IMG/VR virus record: IMGVR_UViG_3300030012_001987
Coordinates: 1-58,459 of that record
Source of the DNA: a virus
DNA length: 58,459 bases
Direction: 5' to 3' (one strand)
The notes beneath the pieces are model-generated. The model saw only the letters and a list, made by a program, of their open reading frames with translations. It was not told where the DNA came from and ran no database searches. Position numbers and translations under genes: made by a program. Below are positions 8,649 to 17,745 of this stretch, in pieces. Numbering within the stretch: the stretch's first letter is position 1; each line of letters starts with the position of its first letter.

Positions 8649-9437
8649 TCACCAATCCCTGCAAGCCATGCATCTAGGGGAGTTGTCACCGCCCTTGCAA
8701 GTGGAACACTTGTGTCTAGCCCTAAATGATTTTCTCCTTTTGCCTGACCTCTTACCTGATACGGTTACTCCCCTCTGTCCCCAATGAACTCGCTTGTATC
8801 CTCCACCGGGTTTGCTGACACACTTCATCCACTTCTTGCCTTTGGCAGTTGAACTGGTCTTCTTCGTTGGCCCCTTGCATTGTGCTTTGACGAGAGCGAA
8901 CCACTGTACACTAGGTTTGTAGAATAGTTTCCTGATTGCGGTTGTCGAACTTCCCTCATTCTCCAACATCGTGAAGACCTCCCTTATGTCGTCGGGGATG
9001 TCATCTTGGTCAATGACTTTGTTGTTTGAGTCAAATTGTATGGGGTTGAATCCCTGTCTCTCAAACACAGGGACACCTGCTGGCTTTGCCGCTCCAACTA
9101 TTGGTCTGTTGCTGTGCATGTCAATGACTTTGTTAGATATCCAACTACCAGCACCCCTTGTCTCTTCCTTGCTGAGACCAGATTCTTTCGCATGACTCTT
9201 CAAGCCAGTCAAGAGATAGATGTTCTTGTATGGTGCGATTCCTTGAACTGCAATTGGCTTACCATCTTCCACTGTTGGATAGTATGCGATGTAATACTTG
9301 GGGTCTACTTTACCAAATGGAGTATTGGTAAGCATCTGGTATCTCTCTGCTCTTGTTTGGTAATCTATGCCATGCTCTGCAAAACGTGCTTTGACCTCAT
9401 CTTCCGACAATGGAGGTGAAATCTGAAACTCTGCCAT
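8649..9437 (-). CDS. GNAT-like protein with C-terminal basic zinc module
   Basis: 262 residues. Residues about 55-140 have the look of a GNAT acyltransferase fold (ETRGAGSWISNKVI, then VPVFERQGFNPI), although the acyl-CoA loop is not textbook. The W motif QWFALVKAQ at about residue 177 is followed by a basic module (GGGYKRVHWGQRGVTVSGK, RKSFRARHKCSTCK...CMAC) with four Cys that can bind zinc. This is the same layout as its two downstream neighbours. Its ATG follows AGGTGATTAG, overlapping the end of the 869-residue gene. An acetylated or nucleic-acid substrate is possible but unproven. Confidence 0.65.
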   Translation of the reverse strand: MAEFQISPPLSEDEVKARFAEHGIDYQTRAERYQMLTNTPFGKVDPKYYIAYYPTVEDGKPIAVQGIAPYKNIYLLTGLKSHAKESGLSKEETRGAGSWISNKVIDMHSNRPIVGAAKPAGVPVFERQGFNPIQFDSNNKVIDQDDIPDDIREVFTMLENEGSSTTAIRKLFYKPSVQWFALVKAQCKGPTKKTSSTAKGKKWMKCVSKPGGGYKRVHWGQRGVTVSGKRSGKRRKSFRARHKCSTCKGGDNSPRCMACRDW

Positions 9438-9441
9438 CTAA

Positions 9442-12051
9442 TCACCTGAATGTCGCCTTGAGGAAGTAGACGCTCTCCTTGGGAACGCCATATCTCTTGC
9501 TTAGGTTCTCCATCGAGTCCATGTCTGTCACTATGTTCTCAATCTCACCAGCGGATACCTCTACGTTGTACTCCTTCTCCATGATGTCCATTGCTGTTGA
9601 GATGTGATTGAAGTTATCGAGTTTGGACGTGTTGTAGTAGATGGGCTTGTCCATCATCTTCCTAATTGTGTCATGTACCTCTAGGACTGGTATCTCATCG
9701 GACTTGACAATTTTCATATCATCTAATGCAGAGCGGAACTCTGCCACTTCCTTCTCCATTCCTGCCTTCTCGTAGACAGAACCGCTTCTCTCCAAATAGG
9801 ACTCTATTGCTTCGATGGGGTATATCTCCTCCTTGCTCCAATCCTCTGCTAGTTCTGATACCGACTTTCCACCGAATGTCCTGTCTGACTTGTTGTTCCT
9901 CTGTAGGAAGTTGTGATACCAGTACCCAATCTCTATGTCAATCGCATCCTTGAATGTGTTGCCTCCGACAGCCATTATCTCCATCGCCGCCTTCTTCAAG
10001 TCAAGGAGAGCATTGTCCAACTTGTTCATGTCCTTGAACTTGGATGGATTGCTGAGTTCCTTCAATGCCCTGCTCATCTTGTCTAGTTGCGATGGTATAA
10101 TCAATCCACCCTGCCCTATGCTCTCAGCCCATAGTAGCATGAAGAACGCATTTGCTCCCTTGTTGTCTTGAGTGAGGGTCTTGAACAAGTCAATCGCTGA
10201 ACCCAACTCGCCACTGTCACCGAATGCTATCGCATCATCGAATGGCTTGTACCTGCTGTTGATTGGCTTGACGTAATACTCAAAGATTGCATCCAGCATC
10301 TTGTCGAAGTCATCCTTCAAGTCCCCCAACTCGGATGTGAATGTCTTCTTTCGGCTTGTTCCGAAACCAGTCGTACCCACCGTAGCATCTAGACTTCTTT
10401 CCTGTGCTGTGAATGGGCTTGAGAGTCTCTCCATCTCATTCTCACTACTGTCGATTATCTCACCAACGGCCTTGAGGAAACCAGTGATGTTCTCCATGGT
10501 ACTATTGTAATCCTGTAGTAGTTTACGAGCATCATCATCCAACTCTGAGTAGAGTTCCCTGTCGTCAATCATTGCGATTAACTTGGGAGACACTGGCAGA
10601 TGGTACTCGGAACGAGTCGATGATGCCTGTTGCATGAGTTTGTCTATGTATGATGACAACTCGGAACTGATGTCTGTTGTGTACTTTGCTCCTGCTATGG
10701 CGAAGTTACGGCTTAGTTTTCTCAACTCCTTCAAGAACAGGGGGCCGTCTAGCCAAGCACTATACTTATTCTCCTTCTGCTGTTGAGGCGCGTAGACGTA
10801 GTAGAACAATGGGTCAACATCCACATCTTGCATTATTCTCCTGAGTTTCCTACCAAGCAATGTCCTCTCCTGTGCAGATTCCCTAGCCTCATCGGTTGGT
10901 CTGGTGTCAGTTGCAGATGACTCGTATGGATTGGCATCATCCAAGTCCTCTTCGACTTCCTCGATGCCGTAATCATCATCATCTGATGGAACGACCCTGC
11001 CTTCCTCACCTACTATGGCAGGGCCAAGTTCCCCCAACTCCTCTCTCAGTTCATCACGAATCTTCCTATTAGTGTACTGCCCACTACCAAGACCCTGAGT
11101 CAATGACATGAATCTCTCAAAGAAGATGAGGTACTTGTCCCTCTTGTCCATGTGGTCTTGCATCTTGAGTGGCTTCATTACGAAGGTGTACTGCATACTG
11201 TGAGGATACTGCTTGAACTCATCAGCATACTCACCAACCTTAGCAACGATTCCCTTGAGCCTCTCGTCTTCTGTATCGAAATCCTCCAAGCCATCAGAGA
11301 AGTCACTCACTGCTTTGACTAGTTCATCGAATTTGTTCTCATGTATTCCCTGCCAGTAGTCATAGATTCCCTCTCTCCTAGTCAGGAACTTTAGGTCTAG
11401 TTTACCAATCAGCATGTCAGCATCCAACTTGTCTGCTTCATAGAATGGCATGTCCCTCTGAATGAGTCCAGTGAGATAGTTAATGATTGGCTTGACTCTA
11501 TTTCTGAGTTTGCTGTTTCTCTCAGTCTCCAACGCTCTCTTATATGTCTTGAGTTTGGCTTGACTCGCATCCCCTACAATTTGTAGGTTGATGAGAGATG
11601 GAATTTCATTGGTCAGGAACATCTTGGAGGTTAGCCTTTGTCCCTCTGCGGTGAAGTTCCTGAGAACATCATCTAGTTCTGTTGTCAGTTCAGGTATCTC
11701 CTCGATTACGTCATCGCTGAGACTCGTCAAGATGAACGTGATGTATGACTTGAGGTTCTTCAATCTGCCAATGTTAGGATATCTCTCCTTGAGTTTCTGC
11801 GTGGCCTCCTCTGCCGACATATCCAACTTGGCTGGAAAAACACCGTCTTCTTTCACTACTTGCATCACTTCCTCATTGGTGATGCTTGCTCTGAATGGTC
11901 TCACTAAGTCCTCTGCTTCCTGTAGGGAAAGAGATTCCTTCTGTTTATCATCCACATGATTCTGAATGCTGATTGGAAACTGTCCCTTGTCCTCTGTGAT
12001 GAACTTGCGAACAAATTCAATCCTGTTATCGGCAAGCATCTCTAATGTCAT
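9442..12051 (-). CDS. Large helical structural-module protein
   Basis: 869 residues from the ATG at 12051, whose ATATGA overlaps the previous stop and has GAGGGAGAAC upstream. It is an acidic, almost entirely helical protein with frequent Asp-Glu patches (for example around residue 375) and no visible catalytic motif, membrane segment or W motif. It is the largest gene of the module. It could be an internal core, scaffold or tail-tube-associated protein. I do not recognise the family and its place in the operon is the only functional hint. Confidence 0.7.
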   Translation of the reverse strand: MTLEMLADNRIEFVRKFITEDKGQFPISIQNHVDDKQKESLSLQEAEDLVRPFRASITNEEVMQVVKEDGVFPAKLDMSAEEATQKLKERYPNIGRLKNLKSYITFILTSLSDDVIEEIPELTTELDDVLRNFTAEGQRLTSKMFLTNEIPSLINLQIVGDASQAKLKTYKRALETERNSKLRNRVKPIINYLTGLIQRDMPFYEADKLDADMLIGKLDLKFLTRREGIYDYWQGIHENKFDELVKAVSDFSDGLEDFDTEDERLKGIVAKVGEYADEFKQYPHSMQYTFVMKPLKMQDHMDKRDKYLIFFERFMSLTQGLGSGQYTNRKIRDELREELGELGPAIVGEEGRVVPSDDDDYGIEEVEEDLDDANPYESSATDTRPTDEARESAQERTLLGRKLRRIMQDVDVDPLFYYVYAPQQQKENKYSAWLDGPLFLKELRKLSRNFAIAGAKYTTDISSELSSYIDKLMQQASSTRSEYHLPVSPKLIAMIDDRELYSELDDDARKLLQDYNSTMENITGFLKAVGEIIDSSENEMERLSSPFTAQERSLDATVGTTGFGTSRKKTFTSELGDLKDDFDKMLDAIFEYYVKPINSRYKPFDDAIAFGDSGELGSAIDLFKTLTQDNKGANAFFMLLWAESIGQGGLIIPSQLDKMSRALKELSNPSKFKDMNKLDNALLDLKKAAMEIMAVGGNTFKDAIDIEIGYWYHNFLQRNNKSDRTFGGKSVSELAEDWSKEEIYPIEAIESYLERSGSVYEKAGMEKEVAEFRSALDDMKIVKSDEIPVLEVHDTIRKMMDKPIYYNTSKLDNFNHISTAMDIMEKEYNVEVSAGEIENIVTDMDSMENLSKRYGVPKESVYFLKATFR

Positions 12052-13697
12052 ATGTTCTCCCTCAGCCAATCCAACGGTTCTATAGTCTTTCTTTCATGCA
12101 ACATGTTAGTGTTGTACTCACTAAGCAGTGTTGCCATCTTCTCCTTTATCGCTAGTAGCATCTCGTTTCTAATCTCTTTGTACTTGGAAGTGGAGAGTTC
12201 GTCATCTAGTTTCTTCCTGTTCTCGTCACTCTGCTCTCTAGCGTAGCCATTGACCGCGTTTCTTACGTCACTGTCCTTTTCTTGATACGTCAATTCTGTA
12301 AGAGACAAATAGTAAACAAAATCTCCAAGCATCACTTGGTTCTTGTTGTCCTCTGCGGCGAAGAATATCGCTCTATCAGGTTCATCTATCTCAGCAAGAG
12401 TTTGCAGGTACTTAGGGAAAGCCTTCTCACTTGTCTCCTCAGATGTTATCTGCTTCAATGAACCATCATTGTTCCACAGTTCTATCCCCTCGTCTTGTAG
12501 AAGTTCGGACTCCTCCAACCTCTTCTTTGTCTCCATATCAACTGGCCTCACGAAACCCTTGACCTTCTCCTGTAGTTTCTTCAAGTCCTCCTCATGCTCA
12601 TCCAACATGTCCTCCAATGCGTCATCGGAGTTTATACCATATACCTCCAAGGACTCATCCCATTCTCCGCTCATCATCTTGTCATAGGCATCTTTCGGAA
12701 TGGAGAACTTCACATCTACGCTTTCTACTTTCATCTCCTCTCCCAAGTTAGCCAACATGGATTTGAACTCCTTGCTCATCTCCCTGTCTGCGGCGACTGA
12801 ATTCTCAAACGAAACAATGCTCTCACTCCTATCCCATTCCTCTTGCACAGCATTGTCAAACTCGCTTCTCCTGAGTTTGTTGTATAGAATCTCCTTGACA
12901 GTGCTAGACTTTGTGTCGGCAACTACCATGAACTCCTCAAAATTAACCGAATCATTCTCCAAGATATATGATGTTGCAGGTGGAATGTTTCCTCCTTGGT
13001 TAGCCGCCAGTCCAAACAACCTACGTGCGAATTTTGGTTCCAATCCTTCCATGACCGGCAAGTAAGATTCTTTTCCAAGTCTCGTTACATTAGACGTAGG
13101 TGGCAGTGTTAACTCGTTACTTATCATCTTGACATACTCCAACACGGTGTCATCCCCGATTGAGGAAGGGGATACCTGCCTCCTCATCTCCTCGGATGAT
13201 TCCAATTGCCTGAACACCTTCTTCATCTTCTCAGCGAGTTCGGGCTTGTCCTTGACATAATCCCTCAACATATCGTTGTTGACTTTGTTCCAACTTTGAA
13301 TAGCGGAAAACAAGCCCCTTCTCTTACTTCTCTCTATTAGTTCTAAGAGACCATCATGGTTTCCTTCTAGGAAATCCTCAATCTTGTCTTTGAGATATGG
13401 TTTGTCTATTTCTTTGGGGGTTGGCTGTGATTGCCTGTATTCTTTGAGCATTCTCAGATAGTCTTCCTTGTCTTCCAATTTCCAATTGACTTGCTTGAAC
13501 TTCTCTTCAAACTCCTCATCTTCAACTCTCTCTATTTTCTGAGTCAACTTACTAATACTTATTTTTCCGGTTCTCGTATCATACTCGGACAAATCCACTG
13601 GTTCGTTTGTAGCCCCTGCTATGGTCAGCGCGTTTGCAATCTTAACTTGCTCATCAGATAAGAACGGTCTGACTTTCAGCAGAGACTCCCATGCCAT
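12048..13697 (-). CDS. Acidic W-motif structural-module protein
   Basis: 549 residues beginning MAWESLLKVRPFL behind AGGTGAGACA. It is helical, rich in Glu/Asp/Lys and resembles its downstream neighbour in composition, ending ...PLDWLRENI. There is no enzymatic signature. The shared N-terminal motif and the 4-base overlap with the 869-residue gene suggest the two large proteins are made together and may form one substructure. Paralogy between them cannot be judged by eye. Confidence 0.72.
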   Translation of the reverse strand: MAWESLLKVRPFLSDEQVKIANALTIAGATNEPVDLSEYDTRTGKISISKLTQKIERVEDEEFEEKFKQVNWKLEDKEDYLRMLKEYRQSQPTPKEIDKPYLKDKIEDFLEGNHDGLLELIERSKRRGLFSAIQSWNKVNNDMLRDYVKDKPELAEKMKKVFRQLESSEEMRRQVSPSSIGDDTVLEYVKMISNELTLPPTSNVTRLGKESYLPVMEGLEPKFARRLFGLAANQGGNIPPATSYILENDSVNFEEFMVVADTKSSTVKEILYNKLRRSEFDNAVQEEWDRSESIVSFENSVAADREMSKEFKSMLANLGEEMKVESVDVKFSIPKDAYDKMMSGEWDESLEVYGINSDDALEDMLDEHEEDLKKLQEKVKGFVRPVDMETKKRLEESELLQDEGIELWNNDGSLKQITSEETSEKAFPKYLQTLAEIDEPDRAIFFAAEDNKNQVMLGDFVYYLSLTELTYQEKDSDVRNAVNGYAREQSDENRKKLDDELSTSKYKEIRNEMLLAIKEKMATLLSEYNTNMLHERKTIEPLDWLRENI

Positions 13698-13705
13698 TGT
13701 CTCAC

Positions 13706-13885
13706 CTACTTGAAATCAAACAATCCCGTTTGTTTCTTCTTGTCCATCTCGGCCTGTCTTCTTGCCTTCTCTTGTCTTTTTTTATGGAACTTCTTTCTCT
13801 CTTCATTATAGCCCATTGTGCTTTTGATGGGTTTTTTCTCCTCTTTGTTTTTGATTAAATTAAACCAATTTCTTTCTGCTTTCAT
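13706..13885 (-). CDS. 59-residue basic W-motif protein
   Basis: Starts at the ATG at 13885, which overlaps the previous stop as ATGA. It reads MKAERNWFNLIKNKEEK, so the W motif is at residues 7-12, and the remainder is a Lys/Arg-rich helix ending KKKQTGLFDFK. A frame extension of 13 residues upstream is unlikely given the overlap. Basic charge suggests binding to DNA or to an acidic virion protein. Confidence 0.65.
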   Translation of the reverse strand: MKAERNWFNLIKNKEEKKPIKSTMGYNEERKKFHKKRQEKARRQAEMDKKKQTGLFDFK

Positions 13886-14544
13886 TGCATCTTCTCCTCC
13901 ATTTTTTTCAATCGGAATTGCCAAGATTTGTTCTTCACATCTATGTTTGAGCCGAAGGGTTCACGATTGAATCCCAGAGGAAAAGTTCCACTATCTAGTT
14001 CTATGGGTCTTTTTCTTGGGTCTTCCTCATTGTCGAATATATCACGCCCCAACATTTCCTCTTCTGCATAGGTGGGTTTAGCCTTAGAGGAAACAGGTTT
14101 CATTATTCCTCCTTCTTCACTAGGAAGAGAATCTCTAAACATCTTTAGTTTCTCCTTCTTAGGAGTGTCCTTCCACGATAAATCTTTGAAGTAAAATGGT
14201 GATAATCCCCGCGTGTAGTAATACTTACTAGGCCAATCTAATATGAAATCCGTATTTTGTAACGGTGCTTTTTCATAAAACATATCTCTGTCAATCCAAT
14301 CATGAGATAAGGGAGTTCCGTTTAGAGAAGGAGGCTTGCTATCGAAGAACTCCAACATATTGATGTAGCCATCTTCGTCTAGCATTTTCTCCGCTAATTC
14401 CATCCTTAACCTATTTGCTTCCTTTCTAAAAGCAATTTTATTCTCTTCCCCTACTTTATATTCGGGTTTCTGCCTCGATAGAAAACGTTGGATTCTAGGG
14501 TCATCTTTTGGCTCTTGGCCTTTGACGATGTTCTTCCAACTCAT
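13882..14544 (-). CDS. W-motif structural-module protein
   Basis: 220 residues from the ATG at 14544 (ATGA overlap with the previous gene). It begins MSWKNIVKGQEPKDDPRIQ. The body is Pro- and aromatic-rich with little regular pattern (for example GLSPFYFKDLSW) and ends in a short basic helix. No known domain. The exact start at the overlap puts the W motif at residues 2-7, as in most of its neighbours. Confidence 0.7.
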   Translation of the reverse strand: MSWKNIVKGQEPKDDPRIQRFLSRQKPEYKVGEENKIAFRKEANRLRMELAEKMLDEDGYINMLEFFDSKPPSLNGTPLSHDWIDRDMFYEKAPLQNTDFILDWPSKYYYTRGLSPFYFKDLSWKDTPKKEKLKMFRDSLPSEEGGIMKPVSSKAKPTYAEEEMLGRDIFDNEEDPRKRPIELDSGTFPLGFNREPFGSNIDVKNKSWQFRLKKMEEKMQ

Positions 14545-15200
14545 GCCATCTTTTCCTCCATTTGCTTTCTGACATCCAACCACACTTCGGGATGATTCTG
14601 CGCGAGAACCTCCTTGATGACTTGCATCTGATGAACTATTATCGTGTCTTGCCTCTTGTGAACCAACTTGCCCTTAAACTCCATGAGGTACTTGAGGCTC
14701 TCACGAATCTCCTTTGCTAACTTGGTCAGCGAGTCGATGTACTTGGGGTCGAGACCATCCTCTGCGAACAACTCGTCAACCTTTGACTCAAGCCTAGTGA
14801 TGTTGCTACTGAGAACCCCAATCTCATCGACATCCTTCTGTGCGATTAGTTGTGCCGCTGACTGTTGTACTAGTGGCTGTAGGTGATGCTTCATGTGTCG
14901 CATGATTTGGTCTTCTGAGCAACCGACTACCTCTGCCGCTGTAGTTGGTGTCATTATCCCATCATGCACCTGCTTCTCTATCTCGATGCGAATCGGGTGT
15001 GTGCATACCTTGCACCGTGGGTTGGATGTGTTAGTGTAGCCAGCCATGTGATTCCTCTGATGTCGTGATGATGTGCCACTGGGCCAGTTCATCCTATTGT
15101 CTAACTCATCGGCAGTGATAGCCATGGACTCCAAGTCATGCTCTAGTTGCTCACGGTCTTCGTGATTGCAAAGTGCGCATCTCTTTCTCGTAATCATCAT
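14541..15200 (-). CDS. Zinc-finger DNA-binding protein, possible small terminase
   Basis: 219 residues. The N-terminal half has two similar Cys-containing units, CALCNHEDREQLE and CKVCTHPIRIEIEKQ, each followed by helices and His pairs (HQRNH, HMKHH), which looks like duplicated zinc-finger/helix-turn-helix units (TTAAEVVGCSEDQIMRHM). The C-terminal half is a coiled coil suited to oligomerisation, ending HPEVWLDVRKQM, a possible C-terminal W motif. DNA-binding plus coiled coil in the packaging module fits a small terminase subunit, but distance from TerL makes that tentative. Confidence 0.6.
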   Translation of the reverse strand: MMITRKRCALCNHEDREQLEHDLESMAITADELDNRMNWPSGTSSRHQRNHMAGYTNTSNPRCKVCTHPIRIEIEKQVHDGIMTPTTAAEVVGCSEDQIMRHMKHHLQPLVQQSAAQLIAQKDVDEIGVLSSNITRLESKVDELFAEDGLDPKYIDSLTKLAKEIRESLKYLMEFKGKLVHKRQDTIIVHQMQVIKEVLAQNHPEVWLDVRKQMEEKMA

Positions 15201-16450
15201 TACACATCCAATGTTCCTTGTTCACCAGACATAGATGCTTGCTGTCTCTTTCTTTTATCAGCAAGGTCTTGTCTGACGTTCTTTGTTCTCTCTAAGTTCG
15301 TAACTGCGGCTACATTCTTCTTACCGCCATAACCCGGCAAAAACTGTCCTTTCACATCCCTACCTAGTTTAGTTTGCTTGGTTTTCGCTCTTTTTTGCTT
15401 GGCTTCTCTTGCCGCTCTAGCCGCCGGAGATTCTTCTGAACCCTCAGTCAATGTCATACCGAAATCGCTTAACGTGCCAGTTTGGTTTCTCAAGACATCT
15501 TTTGAAGCAGAGGGAAAGTCACCTAGAGTGGTTTGGTTCTCATCTAAAGCGGCTTGCTGTTCCTCCTTGAAATCAGGATTTACCTCCCCATCATCAGTCA
15601 GCGGTGCTGTTGATTTCGGGTTTCCTGTTTCATCCAATACGGGTAAATCTGGTCCGAATCCTGCTTGTGGTGACATTTGTTGTTGATAGTATGGGTCCAT
15701 AACTGTAGAGGCAGGTTCGGGAGATGCAGGAGCAGGTTCTTTACCATACATTCCTGCTAATCTTTGTTCATATGTCTTAAATGGTTCATAGGCGGCAGGA
15801 GATGTAAAATTACCACTACTTGTTCCACTAAATGCATCATCACCGTCTTGGTCTCTAGGCATAAATTGTGGTTGACTGAACCTAGCCAAATCTTCTTTTC
15901 TTTGTCTGGTTCTTGTCACGTTTCTCTTGGAAGGATTATTTCTAAGTGCATCCATGAAAGAATCACCAGAAAATCTTCTCTTGAGTCTTCTTGCACCTTC
16001 ACCTATGTTAAGACCAGTAAAATCCTTGAAGGTTTGATTTGCCGCTCTTCCTAGTCTTCTAGTTTGCTTACTAGATGGGAGAATCTTTCTGTTTACATCA
16101 CCACCGTATTTTCTACCTCTAAAATCTGCTTGGCTTTGTTGAAGTTCTTGATATTCTTTCGGTGATAGATTTTCTTGTATTGCTTGTCTTGCTGTTGTCT
16201 GTTTTAGTCTCTGTCTATCAACTGGTTTTGCACTCGCTAAATCTCTACCATAAGCCGCTACACCACGACCCACTGCACCTAATCCCCTCCCTGCTACATT
16301 GAGAACCTGCCTCGCTCTTGATGGCATTTGACTTGGAACATTAGGTTGTGCTACTGGTTGGGGCTTCGCCGCCTGTGCTTGTTGCTTTGCATTCGCTACC
16401 GCAGGGTCATCCTCATCCTCGGTTTGCTTTAGCACAGTCATCCAATTCAT
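15200..16450 (-). CDS. Low-complexity W-motif protein
   Basis: 416 residues from the ATG at 16450 (MNWMTVLKQTEDEDD). The protein is Gln/Ala/Pro/Ser-rich with basic patches (RRLGRAANQ, RRLKRRFSG) and is probably disordered throughout, apart from a Gly/Ala stretch near residue 50 (GRGLGAVGRGVAAYG). It ends next to the TAATG start of the zinc-finger gene. No enzyme motif. Such proteins in phage head operons are often scaffolds or internal proteins; this is only an analogy. Confidence 0.65.
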   Translation of the reverse strand: MNWMTVLKQTEDEDDPAVANAKQQAQAAKPQPVAQPNVPSQMPSRARQVLNVAGRGLGAVGRGVAAYGRDLASAKPVDRQRLKQTTARQAIQENLSPKEYQELQQSQADFRGRKYGGDVNRKILPSSKQTRRLGRAANQTFKDFTGLNIGEGARRLKRRFSGDSFMDALRNNPSKRNVTRTRQRKEDLARFSQPQFMPRDQDGDDAFSGTSSGNFTSPAAYEPFKTYEQRLAGMYGKEPAPASPEPASTVMDPYYQQQMSPQAGFGPDLPVLDETGNPKSTAPLTDDGEVNPDFKEEQQAALDENQTTLGDFPSASKDVLRNQTGTLSDFGMTLTEGSEESPAARAAREAKQKRAKTKQTKLGRDVKGQFLPGYGGKKNVAAVTNLERTKNVRQDLADKRKRQQASMSGEQGTLDV

Positions 16451-16454
16451 GTTA

Positions 16455-17315
16455 TCACATGCTTCTTGTTGGTTCTGGATACTTCGCATACAGTTCAGCA
16501 GTTACCTGTTTCTGTCCACCCCTTTTCTCCCACTCCGTCATTGCAACACGGCTTCTTGGTAGGACTTGTCCTTCTACTGCTGAACCATCCGGATATGAAC
16601 TAGGATTGCTGTTAGCCCACTCTTGGAAGCGTTGGTTCGTCAGACCGTATCTCTCTTTCTCTCTCCTATTATCCATATCCATAGCAGATTGGATGAATGC
16701 CTGTTTATTTCTCTCCTCCACTCTGGATGGCATCATCCTGTCTGCAAAGTTCGACAATACGTTCTTCTCCACATGACTGAACCAATCTCCCTTCTTCACT
16801 CTGATACCAGTCTTGTCTGCCATGTCGTCATCCTGCTCAGGGTCAACTGGGAACTCCGATGCGTTCTCTGGATTTACCACAGGCTTCTCCGGTTGCTCTG
16901 GTGGCATTCCCATTGGTGGTGGTGGCATCATTCCCATGTCACCCATAGGTGGGGGTGGGGGCATAGGGCCACCAGTAGGTGGTGGTGGAGGAGGCATCTC
17001 TTCCATCATCATCGGGTCTTGCTTGCCTATTTCCTCTCTGCTCTTCTGGTTTCGTGCCTTCAAGCGAGCGAGAAGTTCTGCTTCGTTCTTCTCTGTTCTC
17101 TTCTTGGCATCCTCGTCTTGTGTCGTAGAATCTTTAGTTCCCACCTTGGGTACGGTAGGCATCCTTATTTCCCCTATCTTTGGAAACTCAGGTAATTTTG
17201 CAAACGGCCCAGTCTTGCTGTAGTCCGGTCTCTCCATGTCCTCATCAGTAGCGAACTCCTCTGCTACTGCTCTCTCATAATCCGAGAGTTCCTTCAATAT
17301 GTCTTTCCAACTCAT
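16455..17315 (-). CDS. Proline-rich W-motif protein
   Basis: 286 residues beginning MSWKDILKELSDYER. Residues about 105-145 form a Pro/Met/Gly tract (PPPPPPTGGPMPPPPP), followed by an acidic hinge and a folded, charged C-terminal region that again contains Trp-rich helices (KGDWFSHVEKNVL). The proline tract may be an extended spacer or a ligand for a partner domain. The function is not recognisable. Confidence 0.7.
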   Translation of the reverse strand: MSWKDILKELSDYERAVAEEFATDEDMERPDYSKTGPFAKLPEFPKIGEIRMPTVPKVGTKDSTTQDEDAKKRTEKNEAELLARLKARNQKSREEIGKQDPMMMEEMPPPPPPTGGPMPPPPPMGDMGMMPPPPMGMPPEQPEKPVVNPENASEFPVDPEQDDDMADKTGIRVKKGDWFSHVEKNVLSNFADRMMPSRVEERNKQAFIQSAMDMDNRREKERYGLTNQRFQEWANSNPSSYPDGSAVEGQVLPRSRVAMTEWEKRGGQKQVTAELYAKYPEPTRSM

Positions 17316-17324
17316 TCTATCCCT

Positions 17325-17660
17325 CTATTGTTCTTTTTGTTGTTGAATTTTGTCTTTTACATAGTTAGCACCCATTTGTGCGCCCTGTGCTATTACTTTT
17401 TTTCCTGTAGGTGTAGAGGCGACGGCTCTTGCTCCTGCCGCTACTGCGGGTAGTATCTTCTCAAGTTCTTCTTCCTCATCGTCAATCTTGTGAGTTCCGC
17501 AATCTCCCTTGATGGTCTCAAACCAGTCTGATTTCTCCAACTCCATATCTAGTTTCAATGTCCCCTCAAGGAAACCCAAGGCTCTAGCAACTTTGTCCTC
17601 TGCCACCATATCCGAATCTAGAATCTCTATGGCCTTCTCTATCTTACTCTTCCAATTCAT
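17325..17660 (-). CDS. Small protein with N-terminal and internal W motifs
   Basis: 111 residues starting MNWKSKIEKAIEIL behind GGGAGAGGGAGAA. A second copy of the motif (SDWFETIKGDCG) lies near residue 45, followed by an acidic stretch. The C-terminal third is Ala/Gly-rich (PAVAAGARAVASTPTGKK) and could be a weak membrane-associating or capsid-internal segment. Unknown function. Confidence 0.65.
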   Translation of the reverse strand: MNWKSKIEKAIEILDSDMVAEDKVARALGFLEGTLKLDMELEKSDWFETIKGDCGTHKIDDEEEELEKILPAVAAGARAVASTPTGKKVIAQGAQMGANYVKDKIQQQKEQ

Positions 17661-17745
17661 TTCTCCCTCTCCCGTAGCAGTACATGCAAATAGCCAGTGC
17701 GTGGTTGTCTCTCAAAACTTCCATCCCACAACATGGCAACTTCAT
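17644..17745 (-). CDS. 33-residue Cys-rich microprotein
   Basis: An open frame MKLPCCGMEV...ICMYCYGRGR that starts in an ATGA overlap with the stop of the 392-residue-frame gene and ends 17 bases inside the next gene. It fills an 81-base gap that would otherwise be the only one in this stretch. It has CC and CxxC, enough for one zinc site. The overlap pattern matches the module, so it is probably real. Confidence 0.5.
   Translation of the reverse strand: MKLPCCGMEVLRDNHALAICMYCYGRGRNELEE

Noticed and set aside
16813-17223. Plus-strand Gly-rich frame
   Set aside because: It is the antisense of the Pro-rich tract in the minus-strand gene 16455-17315.
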